Shown here: one piece after another, positions 24,201 to 36,300 of the stretch | Layout of the letters: every line of letters starts with the position of its first letter | Position numbering within the stretch: the first letter of the stretch is position 1 | Position numbers and translations under genes: made by a program | DNA from: Liolophura sinensis | Lineage: Eukaryota > Mollusca > Polyplacophora > Chitonida > Chitonidae | Length of the DNA: 49,076 nucleotides | Assembly: GCF_032854445.1 (NCBI RefSeq) | Contig: NW_027018269.1 | Span: 1-49,076 of the forward strand | Direction of reading: 5' to 3' | Notes under the pieces: generated by a model | The model's input: the letters and a program-made list of their open reading frames with translations, nothing else | Databases searched by the model: none | What the model was told of the DNA's origin: nothing

Positions 24201-24420
24201 CTTTTGGCTGTAGCGACAATTGAATGATCATTGATGTCATAGTCACGTGCCCAGCAACGGCTCTTACTCCATGGAAACCAGGGAAATTTGCAATTTTTTA
24301 AACAGCTGCGGATGCCTGGGCCAATTCCGCATCTTTAGAACCTTATTGATGTGGGTCAGTGATCAGTTGTACTTTTTACAGCAGACTGTATCTAGTACAT
24401 TGTGTTTTTTATGTACGAAT
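21242..24420. repeat. 5.93-kb-spaced near-identical block, copy 1 (b-d-e-f-short-g)
   Basis: Units start at 21242, 21792, 22341, 22892, 23442 and 23872. Each has a partner 5,929-5,930 bp downstream. The offset stays constant, so there is almost no net indel. I saw about a dozen substitutions by eye over ~3.1 kb, for example 22623 C versus 28553 G, GTAGCG versus GTGGCG near 28611, and GATTTG versus GACTTG near 28919. Shared private variants include CCAATCGCG, TTTTAAGACGAG and CTGTTACTCC. Relative to the six-monomer order a-f, type c is missing between b and d. Confidence 0.88.
23442..23871. repeat. Doubly deleted 430-bp monomer
   Basis: This unit lacks about 120 bp through two separate deletions. 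The first removes about 81 net bases after GGACTTA (23492) and leaves a ~12-bp filler, ATTCTTCACGTA, before GTTGAATATAATAAAG. The second (near 23781-23789) joins GCAATTTTT directly to AGAACC and removes about 39 bp. TTTTA microhomology is present at both ends. The downstream class-C markers GTAGCCG and GCTACTGG are present. The same unit recurs at 29372. Confidence 0.92.
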
Positions 24421-24971
24421 GGTGTGGTTTTTCTACACGTAGATAAAGACATTGAGATTGTCTTGGACTTAAAAGTAAGACAATTGCTGGGTGAGTTAAA
24501 TGGGCTTAGCCCAAAGATTTTACGTCTTCTGGGCTACAGAAGGGCACATGACTTATACTCAAAAGTTGAATATAGTAATGACCAGTCGCGATTGTACATA
24601 GTAGATTGTATCCGATTTCAAATTAACAAAAAGACCAGGCAAAAATGCAAAAGTGGAAAAACTGTTCCAGTGCTGCTGGTAAGAGGCTAATCCGACGTAT
24701 TTTGTCACGAGAAATCGAATGGTGCAAACCGCGTTGCTCTCCAACCAATACTTTTGGCTGTAGCGACAATTGAATGATCATTGATGTCATAGTCACGTGC
24801 CCAGCAACGGCTCTTACTCCATGGAAACCAGGGAAATTTGCAATTTTTTAAACAGCTGCCGATGCCTGGCCCAATTCCGCATCTATTAGAGCCTTATAGA
24901 TGTGGTTCAGTGATCAGTTGTACTTTTTACAGCAGACTGTATCTAGTACTTTGTGTTTTTTATGTACGAAT
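24421..24971. repeat. Chimeric monomer (crossover product of two unit types)
   Basis: The 5' part matches the unit at 13538 (GGGCACATGACTTATACTC, GTAGATTG, CAAATTAAC). The 3' part matches the following unit at 14089 (TTTTGTCACGAG, the rare CTCCAACCAAT, ATTAGAGCC). The next unit (24972) then matches 14639. One monomer's worth of sequence is therefore missing relative to 13538-14639, as expected from an in-register unequal exchange between adjacent monomers. The switch lies between about 24600 and 24700. A G-to-T change at 24521 removes a stop and produces a 147-codon open frame (24247-24690), which I do not regard as a gene. Confidence 0.78.
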
Positions 24972-26620
24972 GGTGTGGTTTTTCTACACGTAGATAAAGA
25001 CATTTAGATTGTCTTGGACTTAAAAGTAAGACAATTGCTGGATGAGTTAAATGGGCTTAGCCCAAAGATTTGACGTCTTCTGGGCTACCGAAGGGCAAAT
25101 AACGTATAGTTAAAAGTTGAATATAGTAACGACCAGTCGCGATTGTCCATAGTACAGTGTATCCGATTTCAATTAACAAAAAGACCAGGCAAAAATGCAA
25201 AAGTGTAAAAGCTGTTCCAGTGCTGCTGGTAAGAGGCTAATCCGACGTATTTTGTGACGAGAAATGGAATGGTGCAAACCGCGTTGCTCTCCGACCAATA
25301 CTTTTGGCTGTAGCGACAATTGAATGATCATTGATGTCATAGTCACGTGCCCAGCAACGGCTCTTACTCCATGGAAACCAGGGAAATTTGCAATTTTCTA
25401 AACAGCTGCCGATGCCTGGGCCAATTCCGCATCTTTTAGAACCTTATTGATGTGGGTCAGTGATCAGTTGTACTTTTTACAGCAGACTGTATCTAGTACC
25501 TTGTGTTTTTTATGTACAAATGGTGTGGTTTTTCTACACGTAGATAAAGACATTGAGATTGTCTTGGACTTAAAAGTAAGACATTTGCTGGATGAGTTAA
25601 ATGGGCTTAGCCCAAAGATTTGACGTCTTCTGGGCTACCGAAGGGCACATAACGTATAGTTAAAAGTTGAATATAGTAACGACCAGTCGCGATTGTGCAT
25701 AGTACAGTGTATCCGATTTCAATTAATAAAAAGACCAGGCAGAAATGCAAAAGTGTAAAAACTGTTCCAGTGCTGCTGGTAAGAGGCTAATCCGACGTAT
25801 TTTGTGACGAGAAATCGAATGGATCAAACCGCGTTGCTCTCCGACCAATACTTTTGGCTGTAGCGACAATTGAATGATCATTGATGTCATAGTCACGTGC
25901 CTAGCAACGGCTCTTACTCCATGGAAACCAGGGAAATTTGCAATTTTTTAACAGCTGCCGATTTCTGGCCCAATTCCGCATCTATTAGAACCTTATAGAT
26001 GTGGTTCAGTGATCAGTTGTACTTTTTACAGCAGACTGTATCTAGTACCTTGTGTTTTTTATGTACAAATGGTGTGGTTTTTCTACACGTAGATAAAGAC
26101 ATTGAAATTGTCTTGGACTTAAAAGTAAGACATTTGCTGGATGAGTTAAATGGGCTTAGCCCAAAGATTTGACGTCTTCTGGGCTACCGAAGGGCACATA
26201 ACGTATAGTTAAAAGTTGAATATAGTAACGACCAGTCGCGATTGTGCATAGTACAGTGTATCCGATTTCAATTAATAAAAAGACCAGGCAGAAATGCAAA
26301 AGTGTAAAAACTGTTCCAGTGCTGCTGGTAAGAGGCTAATCCGACGTATTTTGTGACGAGAAATCGAATGGTGCAAACCGCGTTGCTCTCCGACCAATAC
26401 TTTTGGCTGTAGCGACAATTGAATGATCATTGATGTCATTGTCACGTGCCTAGCAACGGCTCTTACTCCATGGAAACCAGGGAAATTTGCAATTTTTTAA
26501 ACAGCTGGCGATGCCTGGCCCAATTCCGCATCTATTAGAACCTTATAGATGTGGTTCAGTGATCAGTTGTACTTTTTACAGCAGACTGTATCTATTACAT
26601 TGTGTTTTTTATGTACGAAT
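24972..26620. repeat. Mosaic monomers (types b, c and c-like)
   Basis: Units start at 24972, 25522 and 26071. The first is type b (CATTTAGATTG, GTAAAAGCTG, AAATGGAATGG). The next two both carry the rare ACATTTGCTGG plus the type-c markers AATAAAAAG and CAGAAATGC, but end with a type-e-like tail (GCCTAGCAACGG, ATCTATTAG). The unit at 26071 opens with CATTGAAATTG, a type-f marker. The pattern suggests local duplication followed by patchy conversion. Confidence 0.7.
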
Positions 26621-27170
26621 GGTGTGGTTTTTCTACACGTAGATAAAGACATTGAAATTGTCTTGGACTTAAAAGTAAGACAATTGCTGGATGCGTTAAA
26701 TGGGCTTAGCCCAAAGATTTGACGTCTTCTGGGCTACCGAAGGGCACATAACGTATAGTTAAAAGTTGAATATAGTAACGACCAGTCGCGATTGTGCATA
26801 GTACAGTGTATCCGATTTCAATTAACAAAAAGACCAGGCAAAAATGCAAAAGTGGAAAAACTGTTCCAGTGCTGCTAGTAAGAGGCTAATCCGACGTATT
26901 TTGTCACGAGAAATCGAATGGTGCAAACCGCGTTGCTCTCCGACTAATACTTTTGGCTGTAGCGACAATTGAATGATCATTGATGTCATAGTCACGTGCC
27001 CAGCAACGGCTCTTACTCCATGGAAACCAGGGAAATTTGCAATTTTTTAAACAGCTGCCGATGCCTGGCCCAATTCCGCATCTATTAGAGCCTTATAGAT
27101 GTGGTTCAGTGATCAGTTGTAATTTTTACAGCAGACTGTATCTAGTACTTTGTGTTTTTTATGTACGAAT
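26621..27170. repeat. Chimeric monomer joining type f (5') to type a (3')
   Basis: The unit begins as type f (CATTGAAATTG, GCTAGTAAG, CCGACTAAT, as at 20142) but ends as type a (CCTGGCCCAATT, ATTAGAGCC, GTAATTTTTACAG, as at 20692). Exactly one monomer is lost relative to 20142-21241. The switch lies between about 26952 and 27068. It marks one boundary of the 5.93-kb duplication and is likely the exchange point itself. Confidence 0.8.
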
Positions 27171-30100
27171 GGTGTGGTTTTTCTACACGTAGATAAAGAC
27201 ATTTAGATTGTCTTGGACTTAAAAGTAAGACAATTGCTGGATGAGTTAAATGGGCTTAGCCCAAAGATTTGACGTCTTCTGGGCTACCGAAGGGCAAATA
27301 ACGTATAGTTAAAAGTTGAATATAGTAACGACCAGTCGCGATTGTCCATAGTACAGTGTATCCGATTTCAATTAACAAAAAGACCAGGCAAAAATGCAAA
27401 AGTGTAAAAGCTGTTCCAGTGCTGCTGGTAAGAGGCTAATCCGACGTATTTTGTGACGAGAAATCGAATGGTGCAAACCGCGTTGCTCTCCGACCAATAC
27501 TTTTGGCTGTAGCGACAATTGAATGATCATTGATGTCATAGTCACGTGCCCAGCAACGGCTCTTACTCCATGGAAACCAGGGAAATTTGCAATTTTCTAA
27601 ACAGCTGCCGATGCCTGGGCCAATTCCGCATCTTTTAGAACCTTATTGATGTGGGTCAGTGATCAGTTGTACTTTTTACAGCAGACTGTATCTAGTACAT
27701 TGTGTTTTTTTATGTACAAATGGTGTGGTTTTTCTACACGTAGATAAAGACATTGAGATTATCTTGGACTTAAAAGTAAGACAATTGCTGGATGAGTTAA
27801 ATGGGCTTAGCCCAAAGATTTGACGTCTTCTGGGCTACCGAAGGGCACATAACGTATAGTTAAAAGTTGAATATAGTAACGACCAATCGCGATTGTGCAT
27901 AGTACAGTGTATCCGATTTCAATTAACAAAAAGACCAAACAAAAATGCAAAAGTGGAAAAACTGTTCCAGTGCTGCTGGTAAGAGGCTAATCCGACGTAT
28001 TTTAAGACGAGAAATCGAATGGTGCAAACCGCGTTGCTCTCCGACCAATACTTCTGGCTGTAGCCACAATTGAATGATCATTGATGTCATAGTCACGTGC
28101 CCAGCAACGGCTCTTACTCCATGGAAACCAGGGAAATATGCAATTTTTTAACAGCTGCCGATGCCTGGCCCAATTCCGCATCTATTAGAACCTTATAAAT
28201 GTGGTTCAGTGATCAGTTGTACTTTTTACAGCAGACTGTATCTAGTACATTGTGTTTTTTATGTACGAATGGTGTGGTTTTTCTACACGTAGATAAAGAC
28301 ATTGAGATTGTCTTGGACTTAAAAGTAAGACAATTGCTGGGTGAGTTAAATGGGCTTAGCCCAAAGATTTGACGTCTTCTGGGCTACCGAAGGGCACATA
28401 CCTTAAAGTCAAAAGTTGAATATAGTAATGACCATTCGCGATTGTACATAGTAGATTGTATCCGATTTCAATTTAACAAAAAGACCAGGCAAAAATGCAA
28501 AAGTGGAAAAACTGTTCCAGTGCTGCTGGTAAGAGGCTAATCCGACGTATTTTGTGACGAGAAATCGAATGGTGCAAACCGCGTTGCTCTCCGACCAATA
28601 CTTTTGGCTGTGGCGACAATTGAATGATCATTGATGTCATAGTCACGTGCCTAGCAACGGCTGTTACTCCATGGAAACCAGGGAAATTTGCAATTTTTTA
28701 AACAGCTGCCGATGCCTGGCCCAATTCCGCATCTATTAGAACCTTATAGATGTGGTTCAGTGATCAGTTGTACTTTTTACAGCAGACTGTATCTAGTACA
28801 TTGTGTTTTTTATGTACGAATGGTGTGGTTTTTCTACACGTAGATAAAGACATTGAAATTGTCTTGGACTTAAAAGTAAGACAATTGCTGGATGAGTTAA
28901 ATGGGCTTAGCCCAAAGACTTGACGTCTCCTGGGCTACCGAAGGGCACATAACGTATAGTTAAAAGTTGAATATAGTAACGACCAGTCGCGATTGTGCAT
29001 AGTACAGTGTATCCGATTTCAATTAACAAAAAGACCAGGCAAAAATGCAAAAGTGGAAAAACTGTTCCAGTGCTGCTAGTAAGAGGCTAATCCGACGTAT
29101 TTTGTCACGAGAAATCGAATGGTGCAAACCGCGTTGCTCTCCGACCAATACTTTTGGCTGTAGCGACAATTGAATGATCATTGATGTCATAGTCACGTGC
29201 CCAGCAACGGCTCTTACTCCATGAAAACCAGGGAAATTTGCAATTTTTTAAACAGCTGCCGATGCCTGGGCCATTTCCGCATCTTTTAGAACCTTATTGA
29301 TGTGTGTCAGTGATCAGTTGTACTTTTTACAGCAGACTGTATCTAGTACATGGTGTTTTTTATGTACGAATGGTGTGGTTTTTCTACACGTAGATAAAGA
29401 CATTGAGATTGTCTTGGACTTAATTCTTCACGTAGTTGAATATAATAAAGACCAGTCGCGATTGTACATAGTACAGTGTAGCCGATTTCAATTAACAAAA
29501 AGACCAGGCAAAAATGCAAAAGTGGAAAAACTGTTCCAGTGCTACTGGTAAGAGTCTAATCCGACGTATTTTGTCACGAGAAATCGAATGGTGCAAACCG
29601 CGTTGCTCTCCGACCAATACTTTTGGCTGTAGCCACAATTGAATGATCATTGATGTCATAGTCACGTGCCCAGCAACGGCTGTTACTCCATGGAAACCAG
29701 GGAAATATGCAATTTTTAGAACCTTATTGATGTGGGTCAGTGATCAGTTGTACTTTTTACAGCAGATTGTATCTAGTACCTTGTGTTTTTTATGTACAAA
29801 TGGTGTGGTTTTTCTACACGTAGATAAAGACATTGAGATTGTCTTGGACTTAAAAGTAAGACAATTGCTGGATGAGTTAAATGGGCTTAGCCCAAAGATT
29901 TGACGTCTTCTGGGCTACCGAAGGGCACATAACGTATAGTTAAAAGTTGAATATAGTAACGACCAGTCGCGATTGTGCATAGTACAGTGTATCCGATTTC
30001 AATTAACAAAAAGACCAAACAAAAATGCAAAAGTGGAAAAACTGTTCCAGTGCTGCTGGTAAGAGGCTAATCCGACGTATTTTGTCACGAGAAATAAAAT

Positions 30101-30351
30101 GGTGCAAACCGCGTTGCTCTCCGACCAATACTTTTGGCTGTAGCGACAATTGAATGATCATTGATGTCATAGTCACGTGCCCAGCAACGGCTCTTACTCC
30201 ATGGAGACCAGGGAAATTTGCAATTTTTTAAACAGCTGCCGATCCCTGGACCAATTCCGCATCTTTTAGAACCTTATAGATGTGGTTCAGTGATCAGTTG
30301 TACTTTTTACAGCAGACTGTATCTAGTACATTGTGTTTTTTATGTACGAAT
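27171..30351. repeat. 5.93-kb-spaced near-identical block, copy 2
   Basis: Units start at 27171, 27722, 28271, 28822, 29372 and 29802, collinear with 21242-24420 at a constant offset. Substitutions private to this copy include ACCATTCG near 28433, CTGTGGCG near 28610, CATGGTG near 29350 and GAAATAAAATGG near 30094. The match ends near 30190, where the tail changes to GATCCCTGG. Confidence 0.88.
29372..29801. repeat. Doubly deleted 430-bp monomer, second copy
   Basis: This unit has the same two deletion junctions and the same filler as the unit at 23442, exactly 5,930 bp downstream. The only difference noted nearby is CATGGTG for CATTGTG just before the unit. It is useful as a unique marker because this length class is seen nowhere else in the window. 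Confidence 0.92.
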
Positions 30352-33300
30352 GGTGTGGTATTTCTACACGTAGATAAAGACATTGAGATTGTCTTGGACT
30401 TAGAAGTAAGACAATTGCTGGGTGAGTTAAATGGGCTTAGCCCAAAGATTTGACGTCTTCTGGGCTACAGAAGGGCACATAACTTATAGTCAAAAGTTGA
30501 ATATAGTAATGACCAGTTGCGATTGTACATAGTAGATTGTATCCGATTTCAAATTAACAAAAAGACCAGGCAAAAATGCAAAAGTGGAAAAACTGTTCCA
30601 GTGCTGCTGGTAAGAGGCTAATCGGACGTATTTTGTCACGAGAAATCGAATGGTGCAAACCGCGTTGCTCTCCGACCAATACTTTTGGCTGTAGCGACAA
30701 TTGAATGATCATTGATGTCACAGTCACGTGCCCAGCAACGGCTCTTACTCCATGGAAACCAGGGAAATTTGCAATTTTTTAAACAGCTGCCGATGCCTGG
30801 GCCAATTCCGCATCTTTTAGAACCTTATTGATGTGGGTCAGTGATCAGTTGTACTTTTTACAGCAGACTGTATCTAGTACCTTTTGTTTTTTATGTACAA
30901 ATGGTGTGGTTTTTCTACACGTAGATAAAGACATTGAGATTGTCTTGGACTTAGAAGTAAGACAATTGCTGGGTGAGTTTAATGGGTTTAGCCCAAAGAT
31001 TTGACGTCTTCTGGGCTACCGAAGGGCACATAACTTATAGTCAAAAGTTGAATATAATAATGACCAGTCGCGATTGTACATAGTACAGTGTAGCCGATTT
31101 CAATTAACAAAAAGACCAGGCCAAAATGCAAAAGTGGAAAAACTGTTCCAGTGCTACTGGTAAGAGGCTAATCCGACGTATTTTGTGACGAGAAATCGAA
31201 TGGTGCAAACCGCGTTGCTCTCCGACCAATACTTTTGGCTGTAGCCACAATTGAATGATCATTGATGTCATAGTCACGTGCCCAGCAACGGCTCTTACTC
31301 CATGGAAACCAGGGAAATATGCAATTTTTTAAACAGCTGCCGATGCCTGGCCCAATTCCGCATCTATTAGAACCTTATAGATGTGGTTCAGTGATCAGTT
31401 GTACTTTTTACAGCAGACTGTATCTAGTACATTGTGTTTTTTATGTACGAATGGTGTGGTTTTTCTACACGTAGATAAAGACATTGAGATTGTCTTGGAC
31501 TTAAAAGTAAGACAATTGCTGGGTGAGTTAAATGGGCTTAGCCCAAAGATTTGACGTCTTCTGGGCTACAGAAGGGCACATAACTTATAGTCAAAAGTTG
31601 AATATAGTAATGACCAGTCGCGATTGTACATAGTAGATTGTATCCGATTTCAAATTAACAAAAAGACCAGGCAAAAATGCAAAAGTGGAAAAACTGTTCC
31701 AGTGCTGATGGTAAGAGGCTAATCCGACGTATTTTATGACGAGAAATCGAATGGTGCAAACCGCGTTGCTCTCCGACCAATACTTTTGGCTGTAGCCACA
31801 ATTGAATGATCATTGATGTCATAGTCACGTGCCCAGCAACGGCTCTTACTCCATGGAAACCAGGGAAATTTGCAATTTTTTAAACAGCTGCCGATGCCTG
31901 GCCCAATTCCGCATCTATTAGAACCTTATAGATGTGGTTCAGTGATCAGTTGTACTTTTTACAGCAGACTGTATCTAGTACATTGTGTTTTTTATGTACG
32001 AATGGTGTGGTATTTCTACACGTAGATAAAGACATTGAGATTGTCTTGGACTTAGAAGTAAGACAATTGCTGGGTGAGTTAAATGGGCTTAGCCCAAAGA
32101 TTTGACGTCTTCTGGGCTACAGAAGGGCACATAACGTATAGTCAAAAGTTGAATATAGTAATGACCAGTTGCGATTGTACATAGTAGATTGTATCCGATT
32201 TCAATTAACAAAAAGACCAGGCAAAAATGCAAAAGTGGAAAAACTGTTCCAGTGCTGCTGGTAAGAGACTAATCCGACGTATTTTGTCACGAGAAATCGA
32301 ATGGTGCAAACCGCGTTGCTCTCCGACCAATACTTTTGCCTGTAGCGACAATTGAATGATCATTGATGTCATAGTCACGTGCCCAGCAACGGCTCTTACT
32401 CCATGGAAACCAGGGAAATTTGCAATTTTTTAAACAGCTGCCGATGCCTGGGCCAATTCCGCATCTTTTAGAACCTTTTTGATGTGGGTCAGTGATCAGT
32501 TGTACTTTTTACAGCAGACTGTATCTAGTACCTTGTGTTTTTTATGTACAAATGGTGTGGTTTTTCTACACGTAGATAAAGACATTGAGATTGTCTTGGA
32601 CTTAGAAGTAAGACAATTGCTGGGTGAGTTTAATGGGTTTAGCCCAAAGATTTGACGTCTTCTGGGCTACCGAAGGGCACATAACATATAGTCAAAAGTT
32701 GAATATAATAATGACCAGTCGCGATTGTACATAGTACTGTGTATCCGATTTCAATTAACAAAAAGACCAGGCAAAAATGCAAAAGTGGAAAAACTGTTCC
32801 AGTGCTACTGGTAAGAGGCTAATCCGACGTATTTTGTCACGAGAAATCGAATGGTGCAAACCGCGTTGCTCTCCGACCAATACTTTTGGCTGTAGCCACA
32901 ATTGAATGATCATTGATGTCATAGTCACGTGCCCAGCAACGGCTCTTACTCCATGGAAACCAGGGAAATTTGCAATTTTTTAAACAGATGCCGATGCCTG
33001 GCCCAATTCCGCATCTATTAGAACCTTATAGATGTGGTTCAGTGATCAGTTGTACTTTTTACAGCAGACTGTATCTAGTACATTGTGTTTTTTATGTACG
33101 AATGGTGTGGTTTTTCTACACGTAGATAAAGACATTGAGATTGTCTTGGACTTAAAAGTAAGACAATTGCTGGATGAGTTAAATGGGCTTAGCCCAAAGA
33201 TTTGACGTCTTCTGGGCTACCGAAGGGCACATAACGTATAGTTAAAAGTTGAATATAGTAACGACCAGTCGCGATTGTGCATAGTACAGTGTATCCGATT

Positions 33301-36300
33301 TCAATTAACAAAAAGACCAGGCAAAAATGCAAAAGTGGAAAAACTGTTCCAGTGCTGCTGGTAAGAGACTAATCCGACGTATTTTGTGACGAGAAATCGA
33401 ATGGTGCAAACCGCGTTGCTCTCCGACCAATACTTTTGGCTGTAGCGACAATTGAATGATCATTGATGTCATAGTCACGTGCCCAGCAACGGCTCTTACT
33501 CCATGGAAACCAGGGAAATTTGCAATTTTTTAAACAGCTGCCGATGCCTGGGCCAATTCCGCATCTTTTAGAACCTTATTGATGTTGGTCAGTGATCAGT
33601 TGTACTTTTTACAGTAGACTGTATCTAGTACCTTGTGTTTTTTATGTACAAATGGTGTGGTTTTTCTACACGTAGATAAAGACATTGAGATTGTCTTGAA
33701 CTTAGAAGTAAGACAATTGCTGGGTGAGTTTAATGGGTTTAGCCCAAAGATTTGACGTCTTCTGGGCTACAGAAGGGCACATAACTTATAGTCAAAAGTT
33801 GAATATAATAATGACCAGTCGCGATTGTACATAGTACAGTGTAGCCGATTTCAATTAACAAAAAGACCAGGCAAAAATGCAAAAGTGGAAAAACTGTTCC
33901 AGTGCTACTGGTAAGAGGCTAATCCGACGTATTTTGTCACGAGAAATCGAATGGTGCAAACCGCGTTGCTCTCCGACCAATACTTTTGGCTGTAGCCACA
34001 ATTGAATGATCATTGATGTCATAGTCACGTGCCCAGCAACGGCTCTTACTCCATGGAAAACCAGGGAAATATGCAATTTTTTAACAGCTGCCGATGCCTG
34101 GCCCAATTCCGCATCTATTAGAACCTTATAGATGTGGTTCAGTGATCAGTTGTACTTTTTACAGCAGACTGTATCTAGTACATTGTGTTTTTTATGTACG
34201 AATGGTGTGGTTTTTCTACACGTAGATAAAGACATTGAGATTGTCTTGGACTTAAAAGTAAGACAATTGCTGGATGAGTTAAATGGGCTTAGCCCAAAGA
34301 TTTGACGTCTTCTGGGCTACCGAAGGGCACATAACGTATAGTTAAAAGTTGAATATAGTAACGACCAGTCGCGATTGTGCATAGTACAGTGTATCCGATT
34401 TCAATTAACAAAAAGACCAGGCAAAAATGCAAAAGTGGAAAAACTGTTCCAGTGCTGCTGGTAAGAGACTAATCCGACGTATTTTGTCACGAGAAATTGA
34501 ATGGTGCAAACCGCGTTGCTCTCCGACCAATACTTTTGGCTGTAGCGACAATTGAATGATCATTGATGTCACAGTCACGTGCCCAGCAACGGCTCTTACT
34601 CCATGGAAACCAGGGAAATTTGCAATTTTTTAAACAGCTGCCGATGCCTGGCCCAATTGCGCATCTATTACAACCTTATAGATGTGGTTCAGTGATCAGT
34701 TGTACTTTTTACAGCAGACTGTATCTAGTACATTGTGTTTTTTATGTACGAATGGTGTGGTATTTCTACACGTAGATAAAGACATTGAGATTGTCTTGGA
34801 CTTAGAAGTAAGACAATTGCTGGGTGAGTTAAATGGGCTTAGCCCAAAGATTTGACGTCTTCTGGGCTACCGAAGGGCACATAACTTATAGTCAAAAGTT
34901 GAATATAGTAATGACCAGTTGCGATTGTACATAGTAGATTGTATCCGATTTTAAATTAACAAAAAGAACAGGCAAAAATGCAAAAGTGGAAAACTGTTCC
35001 AGTGCTGCTGGGAAGAGACTAATCCGACGTATTTTGTCACGAGAAATCGAATGGTGCAAACCGCGTTGCTCTCCGACCAATACTTTTGGCTGTAGCGACA
35101 ATTGAATGATCATTGATGTCATAGTCACATGCCCAGCAACGGCTCTTACTCCATGGAAACCAGGGAAATTTGCAATTTTTTAAACAGCTGCCGATGCCTG
35201 GGCCAATTCCGCATCTTTTAGAACCTTATTGATGTGGGTCAGTGATCAGTTGTACTTTTTTAACAGCAGACTGTATCTAGTACATTGTGTTTTTTATGTA
35301 CGAATGGTGTGGTATTTCTACACGTAGATAAAGACATTGAGATTGTCTTGGACTTAGAAGTAAGACAATTGCTGGGTGAGTTAAATGGGCTTAGCCCAAA
35401 GATTTGACGTCTTCTGGGCTAACAAAGGGCACATAACTTATAGTCAAAAGTTGAATATAGTAATGACCAGTTGCGATTGTACATAGTAGATTGTATCCGA
35501 TTTCAAATTAAAAAAAAAGACCAGGCAAAAATGCAAAAGTGGAAAAACTGTTCCAGTGCTGCTGGTAAGAGGCTAATCCGACGTATTTTGTCACGAGAAA
35601 TCGAATGGTGCAAACCGCGTTGCTCTCCGACCAATACTTTTGGCTGTAGCGACAATTGAATGATCATTGATGTCATAGTCACGTGCCCAGCAACGGCTCT
35701 TACTCCATGGAAATCAGGGAAATTTGCAATTTTTTAAACAGCTGCCGATGCCTGGGCCATTTCCGCATCTTTTAGAACCTTATAGATGTGCGTCAGTGAT
35801 CAGTTGTACTTTTTACAGCAGACTGTATCTAGTACATTGTGTTTTTTATGTACGAATGGTGTGGTTTTTCTACACGTAGATAAAGACATTGAGATTGTCT
35901 TGGACTTAAAAGTAAGACAATTGCTGGATGAGTTAAATGGGCTTAGCCCAAAGATTTGACGTCTTCTGGGCTACCGAAGGGCACATAACGTATAGTTAAA
36001 AGTTGAATATAGTAACGACCAGTCGCGATTGTGCATAGTACAGTGTATCCGATTTCAATTAACAAAAAGACCAAACAAAAATGCAAAAGTGGAAAAACTG
36101 TTCCAGTGCTGCTGGTAAGAGATTAATCCGACGTATTTTGTCACGAGAAATCGAATGGTGCAAACCGCGTTGCTCTCCGACCAATACTTTTGGCTGTAGC
36201 CACAATTGAATGATCATTGATGTCATAGTCACGTGCCCAGCAACGGCTCTTACTCCATGGAAACCAGGGAAATTTGCAATTTTTTAAACAGATGCCGATG

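Noticed and set aside
24247-24690. 147-codon open frame on + strand, longest in the window
   Set aside because: It is satellite sequence. It is open only because a G-to-T change at 24521 removes the stop found in the same frame of neighbouring units. There is no conserved frame across units, no domain, and no codon signature.
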